DNA from: an uncultured Clostridia bacterium
GTDB lineage: Bacteria; Bacillota; Clostridia; TANB77; CAG-508
Direction of reading: 5' to 3'
Assembly (NCBI GenBank): GCA_934162535.1
Contig: CAKPJC010000009.1
Span: forward strand, 1 to 64,000
Length of the DNA stretch: 64,000 bases
This document shows, one piece after another, positions 18,650-27,816 of this stretch. The notes beneath the pieces are model-generated. The model did not search any database, was not told the DNA's origin, and saw only the letters and a list, made by a program, of their open reading frames with translations. Every line of letters begins with the position of its first letter. The stretch's first letter is position 1. Both the position numbers and the translations under genes were made by a program.

Positions 18650-20047
18650 ATGGCAACAACAAAAATATGGAAAGTACAAAAGAGATTAGATCATGTAATT
18701 AACTATGCAACAAATGAAGAAAAGACAAAAAATAATTATAACGAATATGGAATGGATGAGTTTGATAGTATCAGACAAGTAATGACTTATGCAACTAATC
18801 CAGATAAAACAGAAAAACAATTTTATACTACAGGAATAAATTGTGAAATAAAAGATGCAGTTAAGCAAATGCAATTTGTAAAAAAAATATATGGAAAAGA
18901 AAATGGTATATTAGCATTTCATGCTTATCAATCTTTTAATGAAGGAGAAGTTACTCATGAAATTGCTCATGAAATTGGAGTAAAACTTGCAAATGAAATG
19001 TGGGGGGATAGATTTCAAGTTGTAGTATCTACTCACTTGAATACTGGGCATCTTCATAATCATTTTGTAATTAATTCAGTTTCATTTAAAGATGGAAAGA
19101 AGTATTATAGCAATTTGACTAATACAGCATTGTTAAGAAAGACATCAGATGAAATATGTGAAGAATATGGTTTAAGTGTTTTAAAAGAAAAGATTTGTAA
19201 ATCAGGAATAAATTTTGAAAACTTTTATGAAAAGTCTATGAGAGATTCAGATTATTATAAATTTGCAAAAGAAGATATAGATTATGCTATAGAACATTCA
19301 TACACATTAAAACAATTCCAACAGATATTAGAATCAATGGGATATAACTATTATTATAGAGCAGATAAATTAAGTGTGAGAAGAGAACCATATAAAAGAA
19401 ACATAAGAGTTGAAAGAGCATTTGGAGAAGAGTATTCATTGGAAAATATAAAAAGCAGAATATTAGAAAATGACTATATAAGACAAGAAAAAATAATTCC
19501 TTATAAGGTAATAAAAAATAGATATTTTACAACGAGAGATAAAGTGAAAAAGAAATATAAACCGAAAGGAATTGTTGCGTTGTATTACTACTATAGATAT
19601 TTGCTAAAGTTATATACTAGAAATAATACACAATATAAATTGACTCCTGAGATGAGAGCAGAGGTAAAAAAGATGGACGAGTATTCGGAAAAAATTAGAT
19701 TTTTATGTAAGTATAAGATTGAGACTTTGAGTGATGTTGATAATGTGAGAGAACAGAAACAAGAAGAAATGCAAAAGACTTTAAATGCTAGAAATAGGTT
19801 ATATTATAAAAGACAGAAATTAGATAGTGGAACTGAAAGAGATATTGTTACTAAAGATATAATTGATGTTACTTCTGTTTTGACAAAGATTAGAAAAGAA
19901 ATTAGGTTGTGTGATAAAATTTATGATGGTGTGCCAAGAATGAAGGAACAAATAAAAGAGGTAGAGGAGAAAGAAAAGCAGAATGCTAAAGAAAAAGAAG
20001 AGAAAAAATTAAAAAAGGAGAAAAAAGATAGAAGGTATGATAGGTAG
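18650..20047 (+). CDS. MobA/MobL-family relaxase
   Basis: A 465-residue relaxase that would nick oriT by a Tyr and pilot single-stranded DNA into a recipient. The N-terminal 160 residues hold the relaxase fold with the metal-binding His triad region THLNTGHLHNHFVINSVSF. The rest is helical and very Lys/Glu rich. The start ATG follows AAAGGAGAG. A strong terminator follows. A related relaxase (62601-63905) sits near the right end of the window. No coupling protein or transfer channel is nearby. Confidence 0.88.
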   Translation: MATTKIWKVQKRLDHVINYATNEEKTKNNYNEYGMDEFDSIRQVMTYATNPDKTEKQFYTTGINCEIKDAVKQMQFVKKIYGKENGILAFHAYQSFNEGEVTHEIAHEIGVKLANEMWGDRFQVVVSTHLNTGHLHNHFVINSVSFKDGKKYYSNLTNTALLRKTSDEICEEYGLSVLKEKICKSGINFENFYEKSMRDSDYYKFAKEDIDYAIEHSYTLKQFQQILESMGYNYYYRADKLSVRREPYKRNIRVERAFGEEYSLENIKSRILENDYIRQEKIIPYKVIKNRYFTTRDKVKKKYKPKGIVALYYYYRYLLKLYTRNNTQYKLTPEMRAEVKKMDEYSEKIRFLCKYKIETLSDVDNVREQKQEEMQKTLNARNRLYYKRQKLDSGTERDIVTKDIIDVTSVLTKIRKEIRLCDKIYDGVPRMKEQIKEVEEKEKQNAKEKEEKKLKKEKKDRRYDR

Positions 20048-20048
20048 A

Positions 20049-20076
20049 AACTGGTACAGAAATGTATCAGTTTTTT
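20049..20076 (+). terminator. Terminator of the relaxase gene
   Basis: AACTGGTACA (20049-20058) pairs with TGTATCAGTT (20063-20072) around GAAA, with a T-run to 20076. Confidence 0.8.
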
Positions 20077-20182
20077 ATATATGGAATTTTTGAAAGAAAA
20101 AATAGTTAATTTGTTGAGAAAAAAAGGATTTTATGATATATTATAATCGAGTTTTTATAAAATATATGGAAGGAAGCAAAAA

Positions 20183-22153
20183 ATGAAAAAAATAAATGAA
20201 ATATTAAAAAATTCAAATTATGATGATACACAATTTTCTGAAGAAGAAATAAATCAATTTGAAAATAAAATTTACTATAAGGATGAAACAGCTTATATAC
20301 AATGTATTATTAGAGAAAAAGAAATAAAATTGACACCAGAAGAAACTGTAAGGCAATTATTTTTAAATAAATTAATAAATATATATGGATATTCAAAAGA
20401 TAGAATAACTTTAGAATACCCAATTCATTTTGGAAGAGAAGTAAAGAGAGCAGATATCGTTATTAGTGATATAAATGATCCTCTTGTACCATATATTATT
20501 GTTGAATTAAAAAAACCTAAATTAGCTGATGGAAAAGAACAACTAAAATCTTATTGTAATGCTACAGGTGCTCCAATAGGTGTGTGGACAAATGGAGAGC
20601 AGATTTCTTATTATAATAGAAAAGATCCAAATTATTTTGAAGATATAACAAATATTCCAAAGGCTACAGAAAAATTATCAGACATTATTAATGAACAAAT
20701 AACATATGAGGATTTAAAAAATATAGATAAGTTACAAACAGAAAAAAAATCACTTAAAAATTTAATACAAGAGATGGAAGATGAAGTGTTAGCGAGTGCT
20801 GGTGTAGACTCTTTTGAAGAAGTATTTAAATTAATATTTACAAAATTATATGATGAATTAATGGCTGCAAGAGATAAAACAGCTTATCTAAAATTTAGAA
20901 ATAGTGGATGTACAGAAATAGAATTATATAATAAGATTTCTGGATTATTTGAAGATGCAAAAAATAAATGGAGAGGAGTATTTGATGAAGATAGTAAAAT
21001 ATTATTAACACCATCTCATTTATCTGTTTGCGTGGCATCATTGCAGAATGTAAAGTTATTTAATTCAAATTTAGATGTTGTAGATGATGCATTTGAATAT
21101 TTGATGAGTAAATCTTCAAAAGGAGAAAAAGGGCAATATTTTACTCCAAGATATGTAATAGATATGTGCGTAAAAATGATGAATCCTAAAGAAGATGAAT
21201 ATGTTATCGATACTGCAGCTGGAAGTTCTGGATTTACTGTCCATAGTATATTTCATGTATGGGATGCTATAAGAGAAAGAAAGGGCTTACCTAAAGGAGA
21301 TAATTTTACAGCAGAAGAAAGAAGTAATGACGAAGTAAAATATGTTGAGGATAAAGTATTTGCAATAGATTTTGATGAAAAAGCTGTAAGAGTGGCTAAA
21401 ACATTAAATCTAATCGCTGGAGATGGAAAAACTAATGTTATTAATTTAAATACATTAGATTATTCAAGATGGGATGAAATTACGAAACAAGACAGATGGC
21501 AAGATGCATATTTTGAAGGATTTAGAAAATTGAAAAAAATAAGACCTGATGGAGCAAATGACTATAAAGAATTTAATTTTGATGTTTTAATGGCAAATCC
21601 ACCATTTGCTGGAGACATAAAGGAAAATCAAATTATTACAAGGTATGAATTAGGAAAGAATTCATCTGGTAAATGGCAAAATAAAGTTGGAAGAGATATT
21701 TTATTCATTGAAAGAAATCTTAATTTCTTAAAACCAGGTGGAAGAATGGCTATAATTTTGCCACAAGGAAGATTTAATAACTCTACAGATAAATATATAA
21801 GAGATTTTATAACAGAAAGATGTAGAATATTAGCAGTAGTTGGATTGCATGGAAATACATTTAAACCACATACTGGGACAAAGACAAGTGTATTATTTGT
21901 ACAAAAATGGGATGGTAAATTATGCCCAAAAGTTGATGATTATAATATTTTCTTTGCTACAATGCAAAAACCAGGAAAAGATAATTCAGGTGAAAAAATA
22001 TATGTTAAAGATGAAAATGGAGATAATATATTAGATAGCCATGGACATTTAATTGTAAATCATGATTTATATAATCATGATGGAATGACTCAAGATGGAA
22101 TTGCTGAAGCATTCATAGAATTTGCCAAAAAGGAAAAATTAAGTTTTTTCTAG
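20183..22153 (+). CDS. Fused nuclease-methylase restriction-modification subunit
   Basis: A 656-residue fusion. Residues about 40-155 match the type I HsdR N-terminal nuclease domain, with PD-(D/E)XK residues D91 (RADIV), E108 and K110 (VELKKPK). Residues about 215-640 are an HsdM-type N6-adenine methylase: GQYFTPR 317-323, SAM motif DTAAGSSGF 343-351, catalytic NPPF 472-475. There is no HsdR translocase in the locus. Nuclease plus methylase in one chain with a specificity partner recalls the BcgI-type (type IIB) arrangement, so it may cut near its site without translocation (inference). Its last codons form a -1 slippery site leading into the next gene. Confidence 0.85.
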   Translation: MKKINEILKNSNYDDTQFSEEEINQFENKIYYKDETAYIQCIIREKEIKLTPEETVRQLFLNKLINIYGYSKDRITLEYPIHFGREVKRADIVISDINDPLVPYIIVELKKPKLADGKEQLKSYCNATGAPIGVWTNGEQISYYNRKDPNYFEDITNIPKATEKLSDIINEQITYEDLKNIDKLQTEKKSLKNLIQEMEDEVLASAGVDSFEEVFKLIFTKLYDELMAARDKTAYLKFRNSGCTEIELYNKISGLFEDAKNKWRGVFDEDSKILLTPSHLSVCVASLQNVKLFNSNLDVVDDAFEYLMSKSSKGEKGQYFTPRYVIDMCVKMMNPKEDEYVIDTAAGSSGFTVHSIFHVWDAIRERKGLPKGDNFTAEERSNDEVKYVEDKVFAIDFDEKAVRVAKTLNLIAGDGKTNVINLNTLDYSRWDEITKQDRWQDAYFEGFRKLKKIRPDGANDYKEFNFDVLMANPPFAGDIKENQIITRYELGKNSSGKWQNKVGRDILFIERNLNFLKPGGRMAIILPQGRFNNSTDKYIRDFITERCRILAVVGLHGNTFKPHTGTKTSVLFVQKWDGKLCPKVDDYNIFFATMQKPGKDNSGEKIYVKDENGDNILDSHGHLIVNHDLYNHDGMTQDGIAEAFIEFAKKEKLSFF

Positions 22154-22205
22154 ATAGCCCGGAATCTTTCAATGTTGAAAAATATAAAAGATTATTAAAC
22201 GGGCT
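22144..22205 (+). promoter_or_regulatory. Candidate -1 ribosomal frameshift signal
   Basis: The heptamer T TTT TTC (22144-22150) is in the zero frame of the methylase gene, directly before its TAG stop. Five bases on, AGCCCG (22156-22161) pairs with CGGGCT (22200-22205), and AATCTTT/AAAGATT pair inside. A -1 shift enters an open frame encoding FFLDSPESFNVEKYKRLLNG and then the specificity protein. Confidence 0.6.
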
Positions 22206-22236
22206 GGAAATTTCAGAATTAAGCTATTCAGAAGTT

Positions 22237-23637
22237 ATGTCATGTTCAAAGATTCAAAGAATAGATGCAGAATTTTTCATGAAAAAATATTTAAATGCAG
22301 AAAAATTAATCAATTCAAAGAAATCTGAAAATCTAGGAGATTGTATAGAATTGTTAACTGATTATCATGCTAATGGTAGCTATGAAATATTAAATAATAA
22401 TGTAAAGCTATTAGATTATAAAGAATATGCTTATATGGTTAGAACAGTAGATTTAGAACATGAAAATTTTGAAAATGATGTAATATATGTGGATAAACAT
22501 GCTTATGACTTTTTAAAGAAAACTAAAATGTATGGACATGAAATAATTATTAATAAAATAGGAAGTGCAGGTAAAGTTTATCTTATGCCAGAACTAAATA
22601 TACCCGTAACTTTAGGAATGAATCAGTTTATGCTTAGAGCTAATAAAAAAACAAACGAAGAATACATATATTCATTCTTAAATTGTAAATATGGAAAATT
22701 ATTAATAGAAAGAAAAATTAGTGGGGCAGTTCCGCCAAGTATAGATAAAGAATCTGTCAGAAACATAAGAATTCCTAAATTTAAAAATTTAGAGAAGATA
22801 GTAAAAAAAATAGTAATAGATAGTTACAAATTAAAAGAATTTTCAAAAAATTTATATAAGGAAGCTAATATCAAGTTTTTGGATAATGTGGATGTATATA
22901 ATGAAAGTAGTAGTTGCTCTAACATTAACATAAAGAGTAAGTCAGAATCATTTGATGCTAGTGGAAGAATAGATGCAGAATACTATCAACTAAAATATGA
23001 TATATTATATGAAAAACTAAAAAAACTTAAAACAAAAAAATTGGGTGAATTAGTAACAAGAAAAAAATCAATAGAACCAGGTTCTGAGCTTTATAGAAGT
23101 GAAGGGATTCCTTTTATTAGGGTGAGTAATTTATTTAAAGATAAAATTACAAAAACTAATATTTTCTTAAATCCAGATGAAATAAAAAATATAGAACAAT
23201 TGTATCCCAAAAAAGATACAATATTATTATCAAAAGATGGTAGTGTAGGAATAGCTTATAAAATAGAGGAAGATTCAGAAATAATTACATCAGGAGCAAT
23301 ATTACATTTAAATATAAATGATATACAAGAAATTTTACCAGATTATTTAACTTTAGTATTAAATTCTGAAATTGTCCGATTGCAAGCGGAAAGAGATTCA
23401 AATGGAGCAATTATACAACATTGGAAGCCATCTCAGATAGACGAGGTAATAATTCCAATTTTAGATATGGAGATACAAGAACAAATTACTGATAAAGTAA
23501 AGAAGTCATTTCAATTAAAGAGAAATGCAGAAAGGTTATTAGAATTTTCAAAAGAAATAGTTGAAATAGCAATAGAAGAAAATGAAGAAGTGGCAATTAA
23601 ACATATAAAGGAAAATGGATATGATGAATACTTATAA
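22237..23637 (+). CDS. Restriction-modification specificity subunit (HsdS-like)
   Basis: A DNA-recognition subunit with two target domains (about 25-190 and 255-440) separated by helices. Each half starts with the same mark: RIDAEFFMKKYL and RIDAEYYQLKYD. The first ATG (22237) has no ribosome site and would remove residues that HsdS proteins usually have. The frame is open upstream to 22108, giving LDSPESFNVEKYKRLLNG and so on, without ATG, GTG or TTG. Expression may therefore come by -1 frameshifting from the methylase gene, or from an ATT at 22138. Both halves look intact, so the recognition site should be bipartite. Confidence 0.85.
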   Translation: MSCSKIQRIDAEFFMKKYLNAEKLINSKKSENLGDCIELLTDYHANGSYEILNNNVKLLDYKEYAYMVRTVDLEHENFENDVIYVDKHAYDFLKKTKMYGHEIIINKIGSAGKVYLMPELNIPVTLGMNQFMLRANKKTNEEYIYSFLNCKYGKLLIERKISGAVPPSIDKESVRNIRIPKFKNLEKIVKKIVIDSYKLKEFSKNLYKEANIKFLDNVDVYNESSSCSNINIKSKSESFDASGRIDAEYYQLKYDILYEKLKKLKTKKLGELVTRKKSIEPGSELYRSEGIPFIRVSNLFKDKITKTNIFLNPDEIKNIEQLYPKKDTILLSKDGSVGIAYKIEEDSEIITSGAILHLNINDIQEILPDYLTLVLNSEIVRLQAERDSNGAIIQHWKPSQIDEVIIPILDMEIQEQITDKVKKSFQLKRNAERLLEFSKEIVEIAIEENEEVAIKHIKENGYDEYL

Positions 23638-24661
23638 TAATTGGAAGGTTATAACAGAGACAGATTTTGTAACATTATTCATAAAGACATGGTTTGCATA
23701 TATAGCGACATTAAGAGAAATGTTTCCGAAAGACTACAATAGACAGGGAGATAAAAAATATTTAAAAAGTTACAAAGAATATTTTAATACAGAAGGATAT
23801 AAAAACTTAATAATTGATGATGTTATATTTAAAGAAGTTGAGATTATATATGAAGAAGGTAGAAAAATAATATTGAAAAAATATCCAGAATATTATTTCG
23901 CAGATTTCTACAGAATGAATACAAAACTTAGATATTTATATAAAGATATTTCACCAGATAGAAAGAATGGTTTGGTCATAAGCATAAAACATAAAGAAAA
24001 AGAAATTTATAGTTATAACATTATTTTTTGGGGAGAAACAAGAAAGATTAAATATAAAGATAAAATAAGAGGGAGGGTAAATTTAAAAACAATTATAGAT
24101 ATACAAAAAGATTTTTTAAATGAAAGCACTACTGAATTTGAATATATGATGAAGATTTTTAATGAAATAAAAAACGAATTAATAAGTGATATAGAAAATA
24201 AATTTTCAGAAAAGATAAGTAAAGGGTTGATGAAATCTATAGAAAATAAATATATCACTTTAAAAGAAAGAATAAAAACAAATATTATTTCATTAATAAA
24301 TTTAAATACAAAGTTAATAAATGAAAAGACATTTGAAGAAATTTTATATTCGAAAAACGAATATTGCTTTTTAGAACAGAATCCAATTAATTATTTTTTA
24401 TATTATAGAGATGCCAGTATGTTTCCAACTAGAAAAATGGAATCTGTTGAAGAACAATCTTTCAATAACATAATAAATGAAATGAGAAAAGATAGTATAA
24501 ATTGGTTTTTAGACTTTGTTTATAGATTGAGAAATGCATTATTTCACGAGATAATAGACCCATTTGATGAAGAATGGCAAATTATTTTTAAAAATTCGTA
24601 TTTATTGTTAAAAGAAATTGTTGATATAAATATTAGTTATTTAGAAGGAGAAAAAGAATGA
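23621..24661 (+). CDS. HEPN-like protein linked to the restriction system
   Basis: About 346 residues, no family recognised as a whole. The C-terminus has RNALFH (R304, H309), the Rx4H motif of HEPN ribonucleases, in a helical region, so RNA cleavage is plausible. The N-terminal 200 residues are mixed helix and strand with no motif I know. ATG at 23621 is eight bases from AAGGA and overlaps the specificity gene; an ATG at 23615 is too close to the ribosome site. Its end overlaps the next start (ATGA), so translation is coupled. It may be a backup that stops growth when restriction fails (inference). Confidence 0.6.
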   Translation: MMNTYNNWKVITETDFVTLFIKTWFAYIATLREMFPKDYNRQGDKKYLKSYKEYFNTEGYKNLIIDDVIFKEVEIIYEEGRKIILKKYPEYYFADFYRMNTKLRYLYKDISPDRKNGLVISIKHKEKEIYSYNIIFWGETRKIKYKDKIRGRVNLKTIIDIQKDFLNESTTEFEYMMKIFNEIKNELISDIENKFSEKISKGLMKSIENKYITLKERIKTNIISLINLNTKLINEKTFEEILYSKNEYCFLEQNPINYFLYYRDASMFPTRKMESVEEQSFNNIINEMRKDSINWFLDFVYRLRNALFHEIIDPFDEEWQIIFKNSYLLLKEIVDINISYLEGEKE

Positions 24662-25731
24662 ATCAAGAAAAATTAAATAATTCAATTAAAGAATATGTAA
24701 GACAGATAAAAAGAGTAGGTGACATCGAAGCAATAAATGAACGCAAAGAGAGAAAAGAGTATTATCAATCTTGGTCTAAAGATAAAATAAAAAACATGAC
24801 GGAAGATGAATTTGTTGAATTTATAGGAAAACTTTGGTCAATGATTGTTTGGGGAAATAAAAAATATATTGCTGATAAAATTATCGAATTGAATGGATTT
24901 GAAAATATTAAAAATATGCTTATAGATTTATTATATGGGACAGAGGATATAGTAGAGAGATGGGATAGATTTTATAAAAACATTAAACAAATAGGACCAT
25001 CAAGTATGAGCGAATTATTGAGTTATATAAATCCTAATGAATATGTTATCTGTAATAAGGTAACATGTGAATGTTTTAAATATTTAGAAGTTCCTAAAGT
25101 TCCAATATATAATTATCAATATATAGGTGAAAATTATAAAAGATTATGTAATGAAGCTAAAAAAATAAAAAATCAAATGAACGAAGAAGGAATTATAGAT
25201 GTGGACTTATTGATTGTAGATTATATGTTTTGGGATATAGTTTACCCAGCTTCAAAGCAAGACAATATACTAGAAAAGGATAGAGAAGAACTTATAATTG
25301 AAAAAGATGATAAGCAATTTATACATAATGATATAATTAATCAAATTGTAGAAATAGGACAATGGTTAGGACTTGAGAGCAAGTCAGAAGTTAAAATCGC
25401 AGATGGTGCTGTTGTGGATGCTATATGGCAAGCGCAGATTGGAAATATGGGAAAAGTTATTTATGCATTTGAAGTTCAAACTCATGGAAGTATTGATAGT
25501 TTGATATTGAATTTACAAAAAGCAACAAATAATTTTGCAGTACAAGCTATAGTCGCTGTATCTGATGAAAAACAAATTGAAAAGATAAAAAAAGAATCAA
25601 AAGGAATACATAGTATAGAAACAAAACTAAAAACATGGGACTATAAAGAGGTTATGGAGATGCATGATTATTTAGAAAGATCAAATGAGATAATAAATAA
25701 GTTAGGTTTAGTTCCAGATAGTTTTATATAG
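24658..25731 (+). CDS. Putative PD-(D/E)XK nuclease with HhH-like domain
   Basis: 357 residues. The middle (about 95-165) resembles a helix-hairpin-helix region seen in restriction proteins: IGPSSMSELLSYINPNEYVI. The C-terminal part (225-340) looks like a restriction-endonuclease fold: D254 in VVDAIW, then YAFEVQTHGS with E272-V-Q274, a variant of the ExK pair. It is translationally coupled to the HEPN-like gene. It may be an additional effector nuclease of the restriction island. The family assignment is tentative. Confidence 0.55.
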   Translation: MNQEKLNNSIKEYVRQIKRVGDIEAINERKERKEYYQSWSKDKIKNMTEDEFVEFIGKLWSMIVWGNKKYIADKIIELNGFENIKNMLIDLLYGTEDIVERWDRFYKNIKQIGPSSMSELLSYINPNEYVICNKVTCECFKYLEVPKVPIYNYQYIGENYKRLCNEAKKIKNQMNEEGIIDVDLLIVDYMFWDIVYPASKQDNILEKDREELIIEKDDKQFIHNDIINQIVEIGQWLGLESKSEVKIADGAVVDAIWQAQIGNMGKVIYAFEVQTHGSIDSLILNLQKATNNFAVQAIVAVSDEKQIEKIKKESKGIHSIETKLKTWDYKEVMEMHDYLERSNEIINKLGLVPDSFI

Positions 25732-25815
25732 AATACTTAAGATAAGCAAAATAGAATGTGTATATTTATGTGTACATATATATTTGGCTTATTTTTTATA
25801 AAAGGGGGCTTAAAT

Positions 25816-26781
25816 TTGAAAAAAAATTGTGAGACAGATATAACAGTAGAAGACATTTTAAATGTAATTGGTACTGATAATAGAGGAGAAAAATTATATA
25901 AATTAATGGAATTTATAACTAAAGATAGATTAAAAGAATTAAAAGAAATTTTAAGAGAGCGTTGTAAAAGCAAATGTATAGTTCCATTGAGAAGAAATAT
26001 TAGTAAAAATATAAAAAAATTATATATACTTGACTATGATAAATTGCCAAAAGAAAGTCGTAACTTGTTAAACCAATCATATATGACTATAAAGAATGTA
26101 CAAAAATTAATTAGAAACAATAGCTTAGTAGATTCAAATACTTTAATAAGATCTGCTTTTGAAAATTTAATTATGGGTATGATGATATATTTAGATTCAA
26201 ATGTGTACGAAGAATTTAAAAAACTAGGAGTGAAAGATGAAGAAAGGATTTATACTAAACAACAAAAACTAAGAAATTTGTTTAAATCTAAACTAAAAAT
26301 AATAGATAAAGATATGTTTGGAGATATAAGTAATAGACAAATTCAGAAAGTGCTAGATGAGTATTATGATAAATTATGCTTGTTTACTCATAGCACTTTA
26401 ATCGTAAATGAAATGGTAGAAGGAACAATAAATAATGATGAAGATCTATTTTTAATAATAGCTAAGCAAAATATGTATTTTTTAGAAATTTTGTTAAATT
26501 GTTGTTTAAAGTATATTACAAAAGACAGTAGTGATTCAATAAGATATGATTATATGTTTGTGGGCTGGTACATTCTTATATCTGATATTGATAGAAAAAA
26601 ATATACAAAAGAATATTTAAGTAAATATAGTGGATTATTGTATGAAGAAATAAATGAAGATTACTTAAATAAAAGCAATAATGATATGAAATTACTTCAA
26701 GAAGAAATGAAAAAACTAGATAAAATTATAAAAGAAAATCCTATTGCTGTTGTTGAATTTTTAGAAAGTTTTATAGAATAA
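25816..26781 (+). CDS. Unrecognised defence-island protein
   Basis: A 321-residue helical protein. The start is TTG at 25816, with AGGGGG a few bases upstream; an in-frame ATG at 25756 lacks a ribosome site and would add a hydrophobic stretch coded by probable promoter DNA. The core RSAFENLIMGMMIYL, followed 80 residues later by KLCLFTHST, recalls DUF5677-like or HEPN-like helical domains, but the likeness is weak. It lies between the nuclease-like gene and the HNH gene. Confidence 0.5.
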   Translation: MKKNCETDITVEDILNVIGTDNRGEKLYKLMEFITKDRLKELKEILRERCKSKCIVPLRRNISKNIKKLYILDYDKLPKESRNLLNQSYMTIKNVQKLIRNNSLVDSNTLIRSAFENLIMGMMIYLDSNVYEEFKKLGVKDEERIYTKQQKLRNLFKSKLKIIDKDMFGDISNRQIQKVLDEYYDKLCLFTHSTLIVNEMVEGTINNDEDLFLIIAKQNMYFLEILLNCCLKYITKDSSDSIRYDYMFVGWYILISDIDRKKYTKEYLSKYSGLLYEEINEDYLNKSNNDMKLLQEEMKKLDKIIKENPIAVVEFLESFIE

Positions 26782-26793
26782 GGATGATAAATA

Positions 26794-27816
26794 ATGAAAA
26801 AAGATAAAAGAGATAATTTTACTGCTACAGTAAAAAATAAATTAGCTAAAAGAGTACTTTATGTATGTTCTAATCCAAATTGTAAAAAGATTACTATTGG
26901 ACCAGATAGTGAAAATGGAATCAATAATATAGGAGTTGCAGCTCATATATGTGCTGCTGCACCTGGAGGCCCAAGATATGATAAAAATATGTCAGAGGAA
27001 GAAAGAAAAAGCATAAATAATGGAATTTGGTTATGTCAAAGTTGTGCAAAATTAATTGATAGTGATGAAAATAAATATACAGTTCAATTAATAAAAAACT
27101 GGAAAGAGCAAACAGAAAGTATAGTGGGATATAATTTGGGAAAAAGAATTATCTTAAGTCAAAAGAATAAATTGGAGTATATTTTTGAAACATTAAGGGA
27201 TACAGAAAATTGGGCTGAAATAAGAGATGAAAACATAGAAGGGTATTATTATAAAGAGAATCCTAGTTATAAAATTGAAATTATTAGTGAAGATAACTAT
27301 AATACAGAATTCTATAGTTATTTAATGACGAATGAAAGTACTTCTTTTTCTATGTTATATTTAAAATATAATGATACTTGTATATATTCTAAACAAATTG
27401 TTAGTTTAGATTCTGGAAGATTAACAACAGTTGTACCTTCTGATGAATTTATACATATTAGAAAAATTCCATATAAATACAAATATTTTATAAAAGACTC
27501 CAAAGATAGTATTTTAAGAGATTTTTTATATAATTATCCTAAAGGATATGATGATTATGAAGAAAAATATGCAATGAAAAGACTGAACGAAATAGTAATA
27601 GAATTCGAATCAATAGATGAGTTTGAAGATTTTAAAAATAGTTATATGTATAATATAGATTATGATAAAATTAATGAATATGGAAGTAATTATACTTATG
27701 CTGGAAGTACAGACTTAGAAATAAAAAATAATCAAATTGAGATTGGACTAGGATTATATATGAAGGAAAAGTATAATGAATATAAAAAGATAAAGAAGGA
27801 GAATAAAATATGTTGA
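26794..27816 (+). CDS. HNH endonuclease-like protein
   Basis: 340 residues. The N-terminal 90 form an HNH nuclease: zinc ligands C25 and C30, AAHICAAAPGGPRY with H51, and NGIWLCQSCAKLID with C81 and C84. The remaining 250 residues are unassigned and could sense a substrate or partner. Its last seven bases overlap the start of the giant NTPase gene, so the two are translationally coupled, and HNH may act as effector of that NTPase (inference). Confidence 0.75.
   Translation: MKKDKRDNFTATVKNKLAKRVLYVCSNPNCKKITIGPDSENGINNIGVAAHICAAAPGGPRYDKNMSEEERKSINNGIWLCQSCAKLIDSDENKYTVQLIKNWKEQTESIVGYNLGKRIILSQKNKLEYIFETLRDTENWAEIRDENIEGYYYKENPSYKIEIISEDNYNTEFYSYLMTNESTSFSMLYLKYNDTCIYSKQIVSLDSGRLTTVVPSDEFIHIRKIPYKYKYFIKDSKDSILRDFLYNYPKGYDDYEEKYAMKRLNEIVIEFESIDEFEDFKNSYMYNIDYDKINEYGSNYTYAGSTDLEIKNNQIEIGLGLYMKEKYNEYKKIKKENKIC

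Noticed and set aside
20183..22153. Plain type I HsdM as the call for this gene
   Set aside because: The first 155 residues carry a PD-(D/E)XK nuclease domain with ELK, and no HsdR gene accompanies it.
25756..25815. ATG start 20 codons upstream for the 321-residue defence-island protein
   Set aside because: It lacks a ribosome site, while TTG at 25816 follows AGGGGG at proper distance.
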